Below are positions 1 through 13,800 of a stretch of 64,000 nt of DNA, in pieces. Location: the NCBI RefSeq assembly GCF_958979055.1, contig NC_084887.1, positions 38,691,120-38,755,119 on the forward strand, read 5' to 3'. Positions within the stretch are counted from its first letter, which is position 1, and every line of letters begins with the position of its first letter. The notes beneath the pieces are model-generated. The model saw only the letters and a list, made by a program, of their open reading frames with translations. It did not search any database and was not told the origin of the DNA. Origin of the DNA: Alnus glutinosa (lineage: Eukaryota; Streptophyta; Magnoliopsida; Fagales; Betulaceae). Both the position numbers and the translations under genes were made by a program.

Positions 1-63
1 CCCCTTCTACAACCACCGTCGCCCAACAATTTTCAAAATACCTTCTCTGTCCCATCCTAAGAA

Positions 64-87
64 CTCTCTCTCTCTCTCTCTCTCTCT
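64..87. repeat. CT microsatellite in the 5' leader
   Basis: A run of CT dinucleotides ends five bases before the ATG at 93 of the GDPD gene. Pyrimidine-rich CT tracts are common in plant 5' untranslated leaders. Its nearness to the start codon supports a transcript beginning just upstream, near the window edge. Confidence 0.85.
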
Positions 88-92
88 AAAAT

Positions 93-3000
93 ATGGCTCT
101 TAAAGCTGTCCATGTCTCCGACGTCCCAAACCTCGACCAGGTCCCGGAGAACGCCTCCGTCTCTCTCTACTCCACTCGCTTCTCCAAAGGTAACAAACGT
201 GATTGTTGCATCAAGATAACACTGGATTTTTTTTTTTTTTTTTTTAATATGGTAAAATATGAATCATGCAATATGATACGTACGTTCAATCCTGACCGTA
301 GGATGGTTTGATATGTAGGTGTGGATTTGGGGAGGGGTGCGTACAGAGTACCGAAGTTTTTGGTGATAGGGCACAGGGGGCATGGGATGAACGTTTTACA
401 GTCGTCGGATCGGAGAATGAGAGCCATCAAAGAGAACTCGATCGCGTCCTTCAACGCCGCCTCCACTTTCCCTATTGATTTCGTCGAATTCGACGTTCAG
501 GTCAGATTTCTCTCTCTCTTTCGCTTTCACTGTGTCTATTTTCAATTTTCTTCCGGATGGTTTTTCCTTAAATTTTTCTTTCGGAATTTTAGGGCACGTT
601 GTTGTGTCGGTCGTGGCGTTGTACGCCCGCCGCGTAAACGACGGGTATCTCTGTTTACTTTCCCTGGGATTTAACACGTGTAAACATGTTCGCCTGGTTG
701 TTTTTCTGTATTAGACTAATTTTTTATGCAACGGCGTCGCTTTGACTAAAAGTCTAAACCTTATCATGTTACATTGATTAGGAATTTAGGAGTTGTAAAA
801 AAATAAGACAAAGATTGCTGTAATAAATAGTGAATTTATAAATATAACCGATTCAAGTGAATTATGATATACATAATTAAATTATATATTAGGATTGTAT
901 TTATTTAATTTGAAATAGAAAGGATATATCGATTGGATAATATTTCAATCATTTTTTTTTTTTTGGAACAAAATAGCATGTGTTGTTATTGATACCGCAA
1001 ATATCCCGTAGGCTTACAACTTGAAAGTAAGGAATATCGCCCCAACTCTTTAAGCCAGAAGGATCTAGCTTGATAAAACAACAGCTGCCTACGCAGAAAT
1101 ACAAACTTTACAAGAACTACACTTAAGCCTCTCTGACAATAATGCTCATTCTCTAAAGAAAGAGGGCAGATCTACCACTTTGCCAACAAATAATCCCATA
1201 AAATTTGAACCAAACACTAGCAGGCTAAGATCGGAGACGGCGGAGAAACGTAGATCTAGCTTTCAAAATCAAAGAAAAAAGTGTAAAAACCGGCCAAAAA
1301 AACTCCCCGCCGACAACACAATCGCACGACCACTCCTCCAAAGAAGACATCTTGAGATGAAAATTCCTGCCAAACGAAAGAAATAACAAAAAAACAATCC
1401 ACCATAGTCCAAAAAGGTTAGGGGAAAAATAGCCACCACCGGATCTAGCCGGGTGGAACAAAGTTCCACAACCCTAGAGGTTAGGAGAAAAACTAACCCC
1501 ACTAAACCAACTCAGAAGAACAAAAAACACCCTAACTCACGAGGAGCCAGAGAGAAAATACCACCGGAAGAGGGAGGCGTGAAGCCACCCCCTCCCGGTG
1601 AAAACCATGCTCACAGGGGAGGGGCTCTAGAGAGAAAAACAATTTTTTTTCCCCACTTGTAAACAAATAATAGCAGTTATAATATTTCAATCATTTAATT
1701 CCAAGTGTAACGCGTGAAACTCGAATACCAATTATTTTTTTCTTTTTAATTTTTTAATTTTTCCTCTTAATCAACGATTTCATTTTTTTTTTCCTTCTGC
1801 TGATGGTTGGTTTTTCGTATTCTTAAAAAAAGAAAAGAAATAGAAGTTATGGAGGTGTGTAAGGCATAAAGGCTAGAGACAGCAAAGTAAAGGAAAAAAA
1901 TGTGGTGGTTTTTGTAGGTGACAAAAGATGGCTGCCCTGTCATTTTCCACGACGACATTATTCTCTCGCAAGATAATGTAAGTTTCTCTATCCCCTGTCC
2001 TATTTTAACAGTTCTCTCTTTAATATACACTTGGAGAAGATAAATAGTATATAAAAGAGTTCATTTTCGGTGTTAAACGTACGGTTTATAATATTTTTTT
2101 TTTTGTTAATTTTAGAGTTAATAATAATCTTAGTATTTGGTTTTGGCAATTGGGATTTCAGGGTAGTGTATATGAGAGAAGGGTGACAGAGCTGTCTCTC
2201 TCAGAATTCCTTCGCTACGGTCCCCAAAGGGAACCGGGCAAGGAGGGAAATCCTCTGCTTAGGAAAACCAAAGATGGGAAAATTGTGAAGTGGGATGTTG
2301 AGGCGGATGATTCTCTCTGTACGCTTCAAGAAGCTTTTCAGCAAGTGGAACCCTCTTTGGGCTTCAATATTGAGTTGAAATTCGACGACCACATCGTCTA
2401 CCAGCAAGATTATCTCACCCATGTTCTCCAAGCCATCTTGCAGGTACGAAGCAAACTATTTTGGAGAATTTGTTTCATTCCCTTTTGTTGTTGCAGAATG
2501 TTAATGGTGTTTTGTGAATCGTATGGGACAGGTGGTGTTTGAGTATGCTAAAGACAGAGCCATTGTGTTCTCATCCTTCCAACCGGACGCGTCACTGCTC
2601 CTTAGAAAACTGCAGAATGCCTACCCTGTGAGCACTCTTCATTGCTTATTCCTTGTTTATTTGTGTTTTTCATTGGATCACAAGCAAGTGAAGTTATCTC
2701 CTAATAACGATTGCCGTTTCGATGATATACCAGGTCTTCTTTTTGACAAATGGGGGTACTGAGATTTACTATGATGAAAGGAGGAACTCCTTGGAGGAGG
2801 CCATAAAGCTGTGCTTGGAGGGTGGTTTGCAAGGAATTGTGTCGGAGGTGAAGGGGGTTTTTGGGAATCCGGGGGCAGTGAACAAGATCAAGGAGGCCAA
2901 GCTTTCGCTACTCACATACGGCAAGTTGAAGTAAGTTTTTGGGCCCAAATATCTTCAATTCTTGATGAAAACTCTTGCTCAGAAAATTTGATAGATCCTG

Positions 3001-3520
3001 GCATCATTTGAATTCTTGCGTGAAAATTCAGCCATTGCGCATCTTAGTCAAATACGGCCTGCCATGTCCATTTTACTCTACTTTGATTTGGTCGTTGCTT
3101 TGGTATTACAATTAAGCAGCCTAGTTTGATTCAGAAACTTGGTTCCTTTTACTTTTCACGTGCTTAAGTGCGTTTTAAAAGAGAGTTTTTCATAAATTGC
3201 CTTTCAAAATCGCTATTTTTTTAACTGTGCGTTTTGAAACCGCTAATTCAAACAATACTAAATTATTAGACTGACTTAGATATGTTATTGTTTGTTGCAG
3301 TAACGTAGCTGAAGCAGTTTATGTGCAACATCTAATGGGAGTCAATGGAGTGATAGTTGATTTGGTTAAAGAGATCACAGAAGGAGTCTCCGATATGATA
3401 AAGCCGGCAGATGAAGAGGATAGGGGGGATGGGAAGCTGCAGGGGGAGGCGAAGCCTCAGTTCTCGCAGCTGGAGCTTGCGTTCCTTCTGAAGCTTATTC
3501 CACAGTTAATACAGCTCTAA
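93..3520 (+). CDS. GDPD: Glycerophosphodiester phosphodiesterase (plant GDPD1-3 type), 7 exons
   Basis: GDPDs cleave glycerophosphodiesters to glycerol-3-phosphate and an alcohol and help recycle lipid phosphate. Exons inferred from GT-AG signals: 93-189, 319-500, 1918-1977, 2162-2443, 2532-2627, 2734-2930 and 3301-3520. Joined, they stay in frame and give 377 residues, close to Arabidopsis GDPD1-3. Family motifs are visible: GHRG (His51-Arg52), ENS (Glu71), EFD (Glu89, Asp91) and FHDD (His104, Asp105), matching the catalytic His pair and metal ligands. The N-terminus has no strong signal peptide; Arabidopsis GDPD1 is reported as plastidic, so plastid location is possible but not shown. The first ATG follows the CT tract and begins MALKAVHVSDVP, as in relatives. 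Intron 2 is 1.4 kb and hosts a retroelement. No break is seen. The promoter is mostly outside the window. Confidence 0.93.
954..1678 (-). mobile_element. LINE-like retroposon in GDPD intron 2
   Basis: The insert is flanked by a perfect 17-bp target-site duplication, ATAATATTTCAATCATT, at 937-953 and 1679-1695. It starts with a poly-T run, so the inserted copy lies on the minus strand with a poly-A tail. This combination is the hallmark of target-primed reverse transcription (LINE or LINE-mobilised element). I recognise no reverse transcriptase motif, so it is either a strongly 5'-truncated LINE or a non-autonomous element. The perfect duplication suggests a fairly recent insertion. The host intron keeps its splice signals. 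Confidence 0.85.
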
Positions 3521-4418
3521 TACAAAGGAGGCTATATATGTAAACAGTACGCACCAATGATTTTTGGGGAATTTTTTTCCCCTTTTTATATCTGTAGAAT
3601 TCAGGCGTGAGGTCACCGCATTACGTTTTCCTTGTATATAAGTTGTTGCTCATTACCAATATTTCTTGAGAATCACCATTTTTGGTCCATTTGTACTTCT
3701 AACAAAGTTTATGATAGTTTCTGCAGCTTGTATGCTCAACTTTGTAGTTTGGATTTGAGTTTGGAATTTCAAGAGTTTGGCAATTTTTTATACGATCAAC
3801 AATTCAACACGAAATTATCGAGTTATAGAGTTTTGTGTAATCGGGTTTAGGTCACATCAAATTAACCAGTTTGATAAATGGGTCAATCATAATTAACTCA
3901 TAGATAACATGTATAACCCCGTATAAATTAAGTTAGATTTTTTATATTTTTACGATTAAAATACAAAACCCTATAAAGCTAAAATTCACATAAATTCAGT
4001 TTTATATAAAAGTCATATACAACGTTGAAATAGATCAAACGTGTCATTTATAGGTCAACTTAGCACGAATTGTATATTAAACGGATTATGCGAGTCGTAT
4101 TGTGTCATTACTAATTTAAGTGGATTGTGTCAGGGTTGAGGGATATAACTTTTTTAACTAAATAAGTCATTTAAATCAACTCATATCGGCTTGACAGTTG
4201 ACCCGATATGAATCTGACACTCCAACAGTCCAACACCAAACAGCTTGGTGCATGTATAAGAAGACAAAAAATTGGTCGATCAGAAAAATACTTCAATAAT
4301 TATCGCGGATGGGAGGGATTTGTAATGTTCACAACTTTCCTAATGGGATTGAAGTACAAGTCTTTCCCTAGCTGGCATCTTGAAGTTTTTCAAGTAATCT
4401 GCCTTCGGATTCTTTGTG

Positions 4419-4420
<2 letters not shown>

Positions 4421-4454
<34 letters not shown>
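4421..4454. repeat. GA microsatellite
   Basis: About 17 uninterrupted GA units. An intergenic simple repeat, probably length-polymorphic. Confidence 0.9.
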
Positions 4455-4459
<5 letters not shown>

Positions 4460-5267
4460 TGTAAGAAAATCTCCAGAATACGACGGACGTTTCGTTGGTG
4501 AAGTTTAGCGAACGCGCATATCAGCATGTCGAGACGTTTTCTGCAACATGGATGGCACCACATAATCTTGTGACTACAACAATTGACTTTCGGAATGTCA
4601 ACTTAAAATGTGTCCCGCGATTTCAACATTTTGCTAATTAAATAGGAGAATTATCAACAGAATTTTTTAATGTTATGAGTGACTAGTTTATCACTAATCA
4701 AAGAGTTAAGTATAAATAAATAAATAAATTGTCCAACTCTGTTTATTTTGGGCGGCGAGTGTGGAGGGATCGACAAGTCATGGTCCTATTTTGCTATTAA
4801 GATTGAGATATGGTGTAATACGTTTTATTTGGATCATTCATTGTTCACTCTATTAGAGTTGTTAATTTTAAATGAACGGTTCAGATGATAACAATAAATT
4901 AAAAAAAAAAAAAAGAGAAAGTGATTGTTTGGTGGCTGGTTTGAGTTGGCCAAGGGTGTAGTTCGGCCACCTTGATAGCCGATTTGACAACCCCAAACAA
5001 CCCCTTGTGTTTTTCTCTTATTTGTTGTTCATTTAAAATGAACAATTTTCCAAATTAAATATCTTATACTCATTGCAATATCCTTGAAGATTGCATTGGA
5101 TCTCAATCCGTGCTACTATTAGCTTCAATGGTCCATGCGAGTTCCATATGCAACTCTTTTTTATTTTCAAACAAACATACATCCATGTTTCTTGCTAATT
5201 TCAATAACGGTCTCATCCACCATATTGGGTTCATCCTTGAATTCACTGATTCCATTGGAGATACAGG

Positions 5268-5535
5268 GTGCGTTTGGTTAAGATATTTGAGGTGAGTTTT
5301 GTTTTTTAATAGTAATAAGAATTAATTGATGTGATATAAAGTTGAAAGATTTTTTATAAAAAAAAATAATAATAATTGTTTTGTAATGAATTTTTTTATT
5401 TGAATAGTAATGAAAAATTATTAATGTGATATAAAAAGTGGAAAAAAAAAAGAGAATATTTTGAAGTATTTTTTTTTTTTAGAGAAGTAAAAATAAGAGA
5501 AAGGGAGGAAATTGTAGTTACCAAACAGAGCCGTA
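5268..5535. mobile_element. MITE with GTTTGG termini (Tourist/PIF-like)
   Basis: The ends GGTGCGTTTGGTTAA and TTACCAAACAGAGCC are inverted relative to each other. The interior is AT-rich and repeats GATGTGATATAAA-like words, also seen in the element at 25495-25736. No coding capacity is seen. Exact ends and target duplication were not resolved. Confidence 0.6.
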
Positions 5536-8500
5536 AAGGTCATACTCATACCATTATTATGCCAACTTGAAGCAATGCTACTGTCCAATTTATTAGAATT
5601 ACTGTAAGGAATAGATTCTAATTATGCAGATATATAAATCGTTAGCCATATTTACGTTATCATTTTGTAATAGCTTGTAATTGCCTAAAGAAAATGCTAG
5701 ATATATCTACGTTTCACTTCTCCAAATATGACTTCACGCTTTCTTTGAGTTGTTACAAAGACCGAAACGAGAATTTTGCTTAGTACTTCCTCGTGAGCAC
5801 AAGAAATTGGACTGCTCTTGTGTAGTACCATCTGAGTGGGACCAAAATGTTGAAGCAAATTGATCATAACCCAACACATATGATTAAAACGTTTCCACAT
5901 ATATGTTGAGGAAAGATGCATCCTTTCATAGCAAGCAAATCTAAGATATGGTATAATTGTTCTTGTAACATATACAAATTAAACCCACTTTAGTCATATC
6001 ACTAAACCAAGTATGATAATGAAACAGATCGAATAAGTATATGATTCTTCAAAGCTAAAGTTAATTCTTGATTGCGTGGATTCTTATGGCATATTACTTG
6101 GCCATATATATATATATATGCTTACAAATGAACAAAGTTGCCCTCCAAGTTCACGGCTTATTAAACCGATATTTGTTCTTTAAAGCATCTCATATATTCT
6201 CACAAGATCGTGTTAAAAACGCATGTAAAAAGTACATGTTCTTAAGACAAATATCATGTTAAAAAAGTAGAAAATGAGTTAAACAGTGGGTGCATAGTTA
6301 TCCAAATTGTGCAATTTACGCAGCAAGGACAATATTATGATTTAGTATAGCTTTGGTATAACGCCTATCGACAAGATTGGGTTTGCACATGCAGTAACTT
6401 TAACTGCGTTTTACCTTTTTCTTTTTATTTTAGTCCAATCATGAAATCATGTTTGCAGCATATGCTTCAACCTGATTGCCGTGATGTGAGAAATAACCTC
6501 ATAATTTGATTTGTTGGGTTTGACAGGACATAATCATACACCAGGCTTGGGTTAAGACCCATCCAGCCCAACCTAATTTCCCTTCCATCAAAATTAAACA
6601 GGACCGACTATGGTAATTAATTAGGAACAAGGACCGAATTAAAAAATTTAACTCTAATTAAAGGAGTCAAATTGCATTGACTCAATTTGAAGGAATTTAA
6701 GTTGGGTTAGGATTTGTTGCTCCTGAAAATTTCCTTGTTGCTTAAAAAATGTAGGTTAATTTTGGGGAATCTAGCTTAGGGCAATGGCTTTATTATGCTA
6801 TGTCACCTAAAAGCATATACAGGGAAGGGAGAGAGGGAGCAGAGTAATAAGATTCAAATTACAAAAAGGTGGCACTGTTCTTGTTATTGTCACTATTAAT
6901 ATTAGTTTCCAGAGTGAGAAACAATAAATCTAGCCCGAATCCTTCATTCAAATCTCGAAACATTATTAAATGCTAAAAGATGCTTTTTATTTCATAATTA
7001 AGATTTAATATTGTTACATCAAATTACATGATTATTTAAAAATTTTCAATTGGGTATCACCGTACTAAGTTCTAATAATGAAATAACTATTTCTGTTTCA
7101 CTTAAAATTAATTAAAATTAAGAGGATTTATTCTCATCAAAGTTGGGGGAGGTGATTTTATTTTTTATTATTTTTAATGTCGGTTTATTGTGGTAGGAAG
7201 AATTATGGAGAAGAACAGGTTCCAAGGAACCCTAGTGGAATTAGACTGAAACAGGTAGGGGTCCTTGAAGAACAAAATAAATGCTCAAAATTAAAAAGAA
7301 AAAGAAAGAAAGAGTAAGATGATAATATAAATAAAGAGAAGAGATAGAGATGATGGGCATCCACGAAAACGAATCTGACACTGACAGCGCATTGTCAATT
7401 TTGATGGACATGGTGCATATACTATTCGAGGTGCCGTTTCTTGAGAGACATCAAATTCCATGTGTTCAAGTGTTTGACACACATCTAGAGGCCGGTGTTG
7501 TGTTCTTACATTAATTTTTGTCCATCATTATCATGGTTGACCTTCGCCTTTAATTAAGAGAGGTGGGGGTTGTGTGTGTATATGACCAACAAATATATAT
7601 TTGTTAATTAGAAATTAAAAAAAAAAAAAAAAACAACAACACATATTTATGGTTTTGCTGGTCGTTTTGGGGAAATCAATTACTTAATATTGCACATGTT
7701 TCAATAGCGGAATGAAGGTGGTCCAACCTTCCTAATAACCAATAGGAATATTTTAAATTTATTTGGTTAGAGAATTAATAGAATTTTTTTTTTTTAGATT
7801 TTTGTTAAATTCAATAAATCAAATCCAATGATAATTTTAAAAGCCATCTAAGGATGTATGAGAATGGGTACAGAGGAGTGAAAGTTTGTATAACATTACT
7901 CAAAGTGCTACCCTAGATAATTCCTTTGAGTTTTCCTTAGTTTAGAGGACATTAAGTCTGTTGCAATCGTTTTATTTTTTAATTTTTTTTTATGAGTTTT
8001 TCATATATTTAAGGTAGATAATGAAATTTAAGGAGTCGATTGCTAATCCTCTTACAAGAATGGTTCAGCTACCCTTAATAGTTGGGTTGGAGTGATCAAA
8101 GCATCTCTACATTCAAAAAGAATGGTTAGACCATCCCCAATGCCCAGGCTAAGAGTGGCCGAATTGCCCCATGGTCAAAGTTAGTTGTTCGGTCACTCAT
8201 AAATATTAAGTTGGAGTGATTGAACCACTCTAGTGGCCAAAAGAATGATTCGATCACTTCCGATAATTACCTTGATAGTTTGCACACTATCCCTTAAGGT
8301 GCGAGTCACCCCTTTTCTCTCCTATATTGTTAAGATCTCAACTCTTCATTATAAATTAATTGCCCATGTTCAAGATACAGCATTGAGTACGATATCCTAA
8401 GTATTGCATTAAATCTTCATCTCCGGTTTAGGAAAACTCCTTGGGAGAGAGGAAAAATAATGAACATATGTAGGATAACAACTAGGTTGGGCTCCTCTGA

Positions 8501-9562
8501 ACAACTCTTTTTTTTTAATGTGGCAGTATTAGTATTTTTGTTATTATTAATTTTGTCTTTATTTATTTATTTATTTATTTTTGTTTCAGAGTCGGACTAT
8601 GAATGAGATCCTTATTTAACAACCCCACTAAATTGATCCCCTATGCACTAGCAGACAACAAGCCGGCCATGTCCTTTCCCCACTTCACCCCCTATTGTAA
8701 CTCCCAATCTTTACATATTAACCTATCAACCAGCTGTTGGTGATTTACTTTAAGAGACTTTTACTTTTTTACAATTCATGTAAAATTAATTCGGTGGGCA
8801 AGACTCTAGCAGATAAAAGTGGGGTCTTCTTCACCTTCAGGTCTTTTGAGACATTATTAATTTAACCAAGCTTTCCAATTCACTTTAATTAGATTTCATA
8901 TGACTGATCGATTTGTGGAATAGAGCTTCTGTAAGAATTTATAAGTGGATTGACAGATTGTAAAGACATTATAGGGTAATTCATATATATTATATGCATA
9001 AAGCACTGTAGATCTTTTATTTTCCATTTTTTTATTGAAAAATAAAGCTTTTGATCGGCACACAACGTGCCACACATGATTTTGCTCACATCTCACAGTA
9101 CCGAAAACTATTCAAGACAAATTAAGATTGAATGGTCGTTGAGTTAAAATTGACTTATATAATCTTATATTTATGTCTTAATACGATCCACACTAGAATA
9201 TGAATTATTACTCCTACCTTTTTATGATGAGAAAATATTTGTTTATATAAGTTTTACTATAGCTTTTTTAACAAATTCAGGAGATACTATTTTAATAGCG
9301 AAAACAAATTAAACAATAAAATTTGATAAGGAAACGTAATTATTTAGTGCATAGAGTAATAAAAGGATCACATAGACGGTTTGTCACACTTAATTCGTAA
9401 GAAACTTGAAATAGACGTTGTAGTATCTAATCAGTACTATTTACGATGTGCCATTACACGTTTGAGGAAACAACGACCGTCAAAGCAACAGTAATTCCAC
9501 TTTTTTAAAGTCAAGGGAGGAGTTTCGAGTGAGAATAGAGGAGTTGGAATTTCATCCCAGCG

Positions 9563-9580
9563 TCTATTTATATAAAAGGA
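9563..9580 (+). promoter_or_regulatory. Probable TATA box of the NAC gene
   Basis: TATTTATATAAAAG lies about 200 bases before the NAC start codon, followed by CT and CA tracts at about 9643-9680 that fit a pyrimidine-rich leader. Position and composition suit a plant core promoter, but the transcription start is not shown. Confidence 0.55.
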
Positions 9581-9643
9581 AGCTTGTGATCTTTCCCCAA
9601 CCTAGAACAAGGAAGCCCACCAAGGGCAGCCACACGTCTACGG

Positions 9644-9680
<37 letters not shown>

Positions 9681-9777
9681 TTTGTTGCAGAACATATATT
9701 CCAACGTTGGTTGCTTTCCTTCTCGTCTTGCTCAACCTGGTTGAGAGACAATCAGAAGGTGGGAGATATTATTGGAC

Positions 9778-10805
9778 ATGGAGAAACCCAGCTCGGCAAT
9801 CATCAATGGAGGGATCAAGCTGCCTATCGGCTACCGCTTCCATCCCACCGATGAAGAGCTTCTGGTTCACTACTTGAAGCGGAAGGTCTTGGCTATGCCA
9901 TTGCCCGCTTTAGTCATTCCTGAGTTCGATGTTTTCCAGACCGATCCTTGGGGCTTGCCAGGTAATTAGTGGAAATGGAAGTTGAAAACTGTTTTTGTGT
10001 TTGTCTTTTAAAGCTGCTTAGACTAAATTAATTCAAATGACATAACTATATTTTATACAGCCACGTACATTTTATGCTATGAGGGTTTTGAAATGTGACT
10101 ATTTCTTTCACGGGTTTTAGGTGATTTGAAGGAAAAGAGGTACTTCTTTAGAACTAGAAAGAGGAGAAGTGTGGATAACAGCAAGTGCTGCAAGAGAGCT
10201 GCTGGCTCTGGTTACTGGAAGCCTATTGGGAAAGACAAGCAAATATTAGCTTCTGAGAGCAACCAAGCAGTACTTGGGATAAGGAGGAGTCTAGTTTTCT
10301 GCGAGAGGAAGCGTTCCAATGGAAGTAAAACAAGATGGGTCATGCACGAATATCGTCTTGTGACTCTTGTGGGCTCTGGAACACACCCCTACTCCACCCA
10401 GGTATATTACACATGGATTTGAATTTTGAATGAAATTCAATTCATTCTGGGGATATATAGTATGAAAAGTAAAGTAGCTGCAAATATTAGTTTAATTAAT
10501 GGTTTTGTTTCTGAATCCATATCCAGGTCTCTGAGATGGAAATGGAAGATTGGGTTGTCTATAGTGTATTTCAGAGAAAGACAGCCCCTGCAAAACAAAG
10601 GTTCATTTCTCAGCGCTCTAACACCAAGAAAACTCTGAGATTGGAGGTGATGATTAGTCCAATGGAAAACAGCTCTGATTTAGGTCCTCCTCAACCTTCT
10701 TCATCATGTTCGAGTGAAATCACAGAGGTCTCCTCTAATGGGTTAGATCAGGAAGAAACAAGCTCCAATCCTTGGTTTAATTCTTCATATATGAGAGAGC
10801 CTTAA
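9778..10805 (+). CDS. NAC-domain transcription factor, NAC083/VNI2-like
   Basis: A sequence-specific DNA-binding regulator expected in the nucleus. Exons 9778-9961, 10121-10401 and 10527-10805 join in frame to 247 residues, close to the 252 of Arabidopsis NAC083 (VNI2). The NAC domain fills residues ~14-155: subdomain A with [19 protein letters not shown], then IPEFDVF...DPWGLPG, the basic [14 protein letters not shown] stretch and [16 protein letters not shown], and WVMHEYRL. Intron positions are the usual NAC ones. The C-terminal ~90 residues are Ser-rich and presumed regulatory. The start is the ATG at 9778; an upstream in-frame TTG is not used. An oddity is YWKPIGKDK where most NACs have YWKATGKD. 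VNI2-type proteins repress vessel formation and act in senescence, but that role is inferred from clade resemblance only. Confidence 0.92.
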
Positions 10806-13800
10806 AAAAAATTTACTTCTAATCTGATATGCAACTGTTGTGCAACAAAAGAGAATGGCCTAAAAGAAAAGATTTAACTGTTTCAGGGGCTCAAGAGATT
10901 GTGTTGTGCAAGCAAATCCTTAATTATCAATTTAATAATATTATTCTTTCCCCCATGGCCACCACCAGCTTCATTGATTTTATGAAATGGCACTGATTGT
11001 TGCTCAGAATCTAAGGTTTTATTATCAAAAGGCAAATGATTTTTGGGACAAAAAGATAATCCAAAGTAATAAAGTAATTAAAGGAATACATACAAAGGAT
11101 AGCATCCAAAGAATTCTGCAAAGATGTACTGTATGATCTAATCATGACTTTGTGAAAAGAAGCACTCCCTGGCCTTGTGGGCAAGCCCACAAAACCCCCA
11201 ACACTAAGATGGTAGTGCCGTAGAGCATCTACACACATGGGGGCGATTCACATCCATCTTGTCCTCTGTTTTCCTTTTCAAATAAATCAAAGCATCTGAT
11301 GAATTATTCAATATTCCAAACTTAATATATGGTTTAATTAATTTCTTCTGACGAATCTTGATGACTTTTTTTCACTTAATGAAATAGTTTAAGCAACATA
11401 AAAAATGCAGAGAGATTCTCCATCGTTTTCTGCTTCTGTGGAGTTCAAAATGATTGTATATAAACAATGCGTTATCTCCTTAAGAATGGTGTTCGGTTGT
11501 GTTGGAGAAGGTAACCAGAAACCAAAAAGTTATTGAAAATATATACTCCCAGCCTTGGACAACGCAACCCCTCGTGGGGTTTGAGAATAAGATTCCTTCT
11601 GTCAAAGGATGGAGCCTAGCTATTTTAATTTATTTAATAATCCAGGCTAAGCTAAGCTAAGCGGAGGAACATGAAATAAATATTTGGTAGCTAGCTAAAA
11701 ATATTATTGTAAAGAAAATGCCATCAGAATATTAGAAGCGTGCAATCTCCTGAAACGCCTCATCTAGTTGTTGGCACGACCCCTTGCAAGTGGGGTGACG
11801 AATCCCTCACTTGTATACTGGTGGACAGCATTAAGATCATTTCTAAAAGATGAAAAATGAAAAATTACAATTTTTATTAGTTTATTACAAGCCATTTATA
11901 AATTAAAGCGTTAGTCTAGGCGACATTGGTCACATCAGCCCTAGATTCAACCACAACGGATGAAATTGGTGCTCAAACGAGGAGTAGGAGATGAGGTAGT
12001 TGGCATCGGTGGAGACTAATAGGAAGAGCCTTCGTACCATGTGGACTGTCACATTAATTTGTAAAGAATATTTAAATAGAATAGTAATTAAAATGCTTTG
12101 AAAAAATTGGTAATTAAAATAAAATTTTAAAAAAAGAACGTTATTTTATAACTAAAAAATAAAACTTTTTAAAGCTGAATGTGAAATGCAAGTGGCCATA
12201 GCAGAACATGGAAAGAGTTGTTCTTTTTCTTTTTTTCTTTTTTTAAGAAAAAAAAAATAGAAAAGAAAAAAGAAAAAGGTAGAAAGTTGTTGTGGCCGTG
12301 TGGTGAGGGGCTGGAGGCAGAAAAATGAGGCGAGAGTGGCCGGTGTTTCTTGAATCTTGTGGCAGGGGTTTAGAATCTTTTTTTACGAATTATCAAAGGT
12401 AGTAAAATTGTGTACGTCACGTTTATAAGGCTGAAAGTCAAGCTGGGCAAGAAGAATTGGGTTGTGAGCTTGGGCGTAAATTGCTGACTTTTTTCTGGCT
12501 AAGCTTTTTTGCCCATAAAGTGGGCCTCGTATCATTGAGAAAGATCACGACCGTATCTTAATGAGGTACACAGACTTTAAGCAACGCCCCATGTTTGGCC
12601 TTACATTAATATGACTAAAGTTGCCTGTCCTTGATTAGTACACATGCTTTACCATCATTGCATTTGGGAAGCTAGGGGTGACAAAGTCATTTTATCTCAC
12701 AAAATTTAATGCCATTTTTGTATGTATAAATTATGCTACGTGATGAATCTTATCACATGTCTTTTAAAATTTTAATTGACCTAATTATATTATATACACA
12801 GTTAGATTAACAAACTAAAATTTTCACTCATGCATGTTTTTTTACCCAACTTACCAAAATAAGACATTGGAACTACTAAGCCAGTTTCCCACCCCCAAAA
12901 TAAAAATAAAAATAAAAATTGTGCTGCAATGTGCTGTTTAATAGAATAATTAATTCTATTAATTCCATAAGTTGTTTAGTCATACTAGGCAAGCTTTCTT
13001 ATAAAATGAGGAATGTTATTTGGACTAAGGTGGCTTAATTTGTTTAAATTATTACCTATTTTAAAAGCTACAGTTAATAGGATAAATAATAATTTAACAG
13101 GTATTAAATGTTCAAAATTGAAAATGTTTTGTAACGCAAATTAAGATGTATTTTTTTTTTTTTTTTGGGAAGAAGACGGAGACAAGGATATCTTAAATCA
13201 CTGCAAAAGAGTAATTCCCCTAATAATTTTGTCTGAATTTCAAGGCTACAATTAATGCAACAACTCTTCCATGTAAAAAATGCTACTCTTTTTTCCATAT
13301 TATGTGACTTTTTTATTTAGATTGGCTTGAGCCCAATTCCAATATGGAATATGTATTCCAATCCCAGCGCCCAACGGGTCAGTTAATTTCTCATTCCCAA
13401 GCCTTTAATTTACGTCTATAATCATGTCGTTGTTCTATTTTCTTTTTAGCACTTATCATTTCTAATTAAGGTTATGTACGTTTGTTTGTGTTTCGTTTTG
13501 CCTTTTATTTTATGTTCATAATATAAATATATTAACAAACAATTTTTAAAAAATGGATTTTACCTTAATTTCTGTCACATGAAAATACTTTTCAACAATA
13601 AGACAAATATTTTATTGACAAACTAGTTAAATTTAATATAGCGTTACATTGACATGTCAAGATTTTTGTGCGACTTTAAAAGGACAAGAGAATGGAGAGC
13701 TCAAATTTCATGATTCTTATTAGCTAGATTTCATAACATTTAATATTGGTGCATATATTGCGTATGTTGCCAAATCATTTAAATTTTTTAAATGATGTGA

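Larger units (their letters stand above)
3521..9777. other. Gene-free interval between GDPD and NAC
   Basis: No convincing coding region is seen on either strand; open frames are short and lack recognisable motifs. Contents: the GDPD 3' UTR; a degenerate repeat with GGGTTTAGGTCACATC-type motifs at about 3840-4210; a GA microsatellite at 4421-4454; a weak foldback at about 4865-5050 whose arms share GTTGTT and TTTAAATGAAC; a MITE at about 5268-5535; AT-rich simple sequence; and the NAC promoter at the right end. Confidence 0.7.

Noticed and set aside
9772..9777. Upstream TTG as NAC start
   Set aside because: Plant genes start at ATG; the ATG at 9778 is in frame six bases later and fits the family N-terminus.
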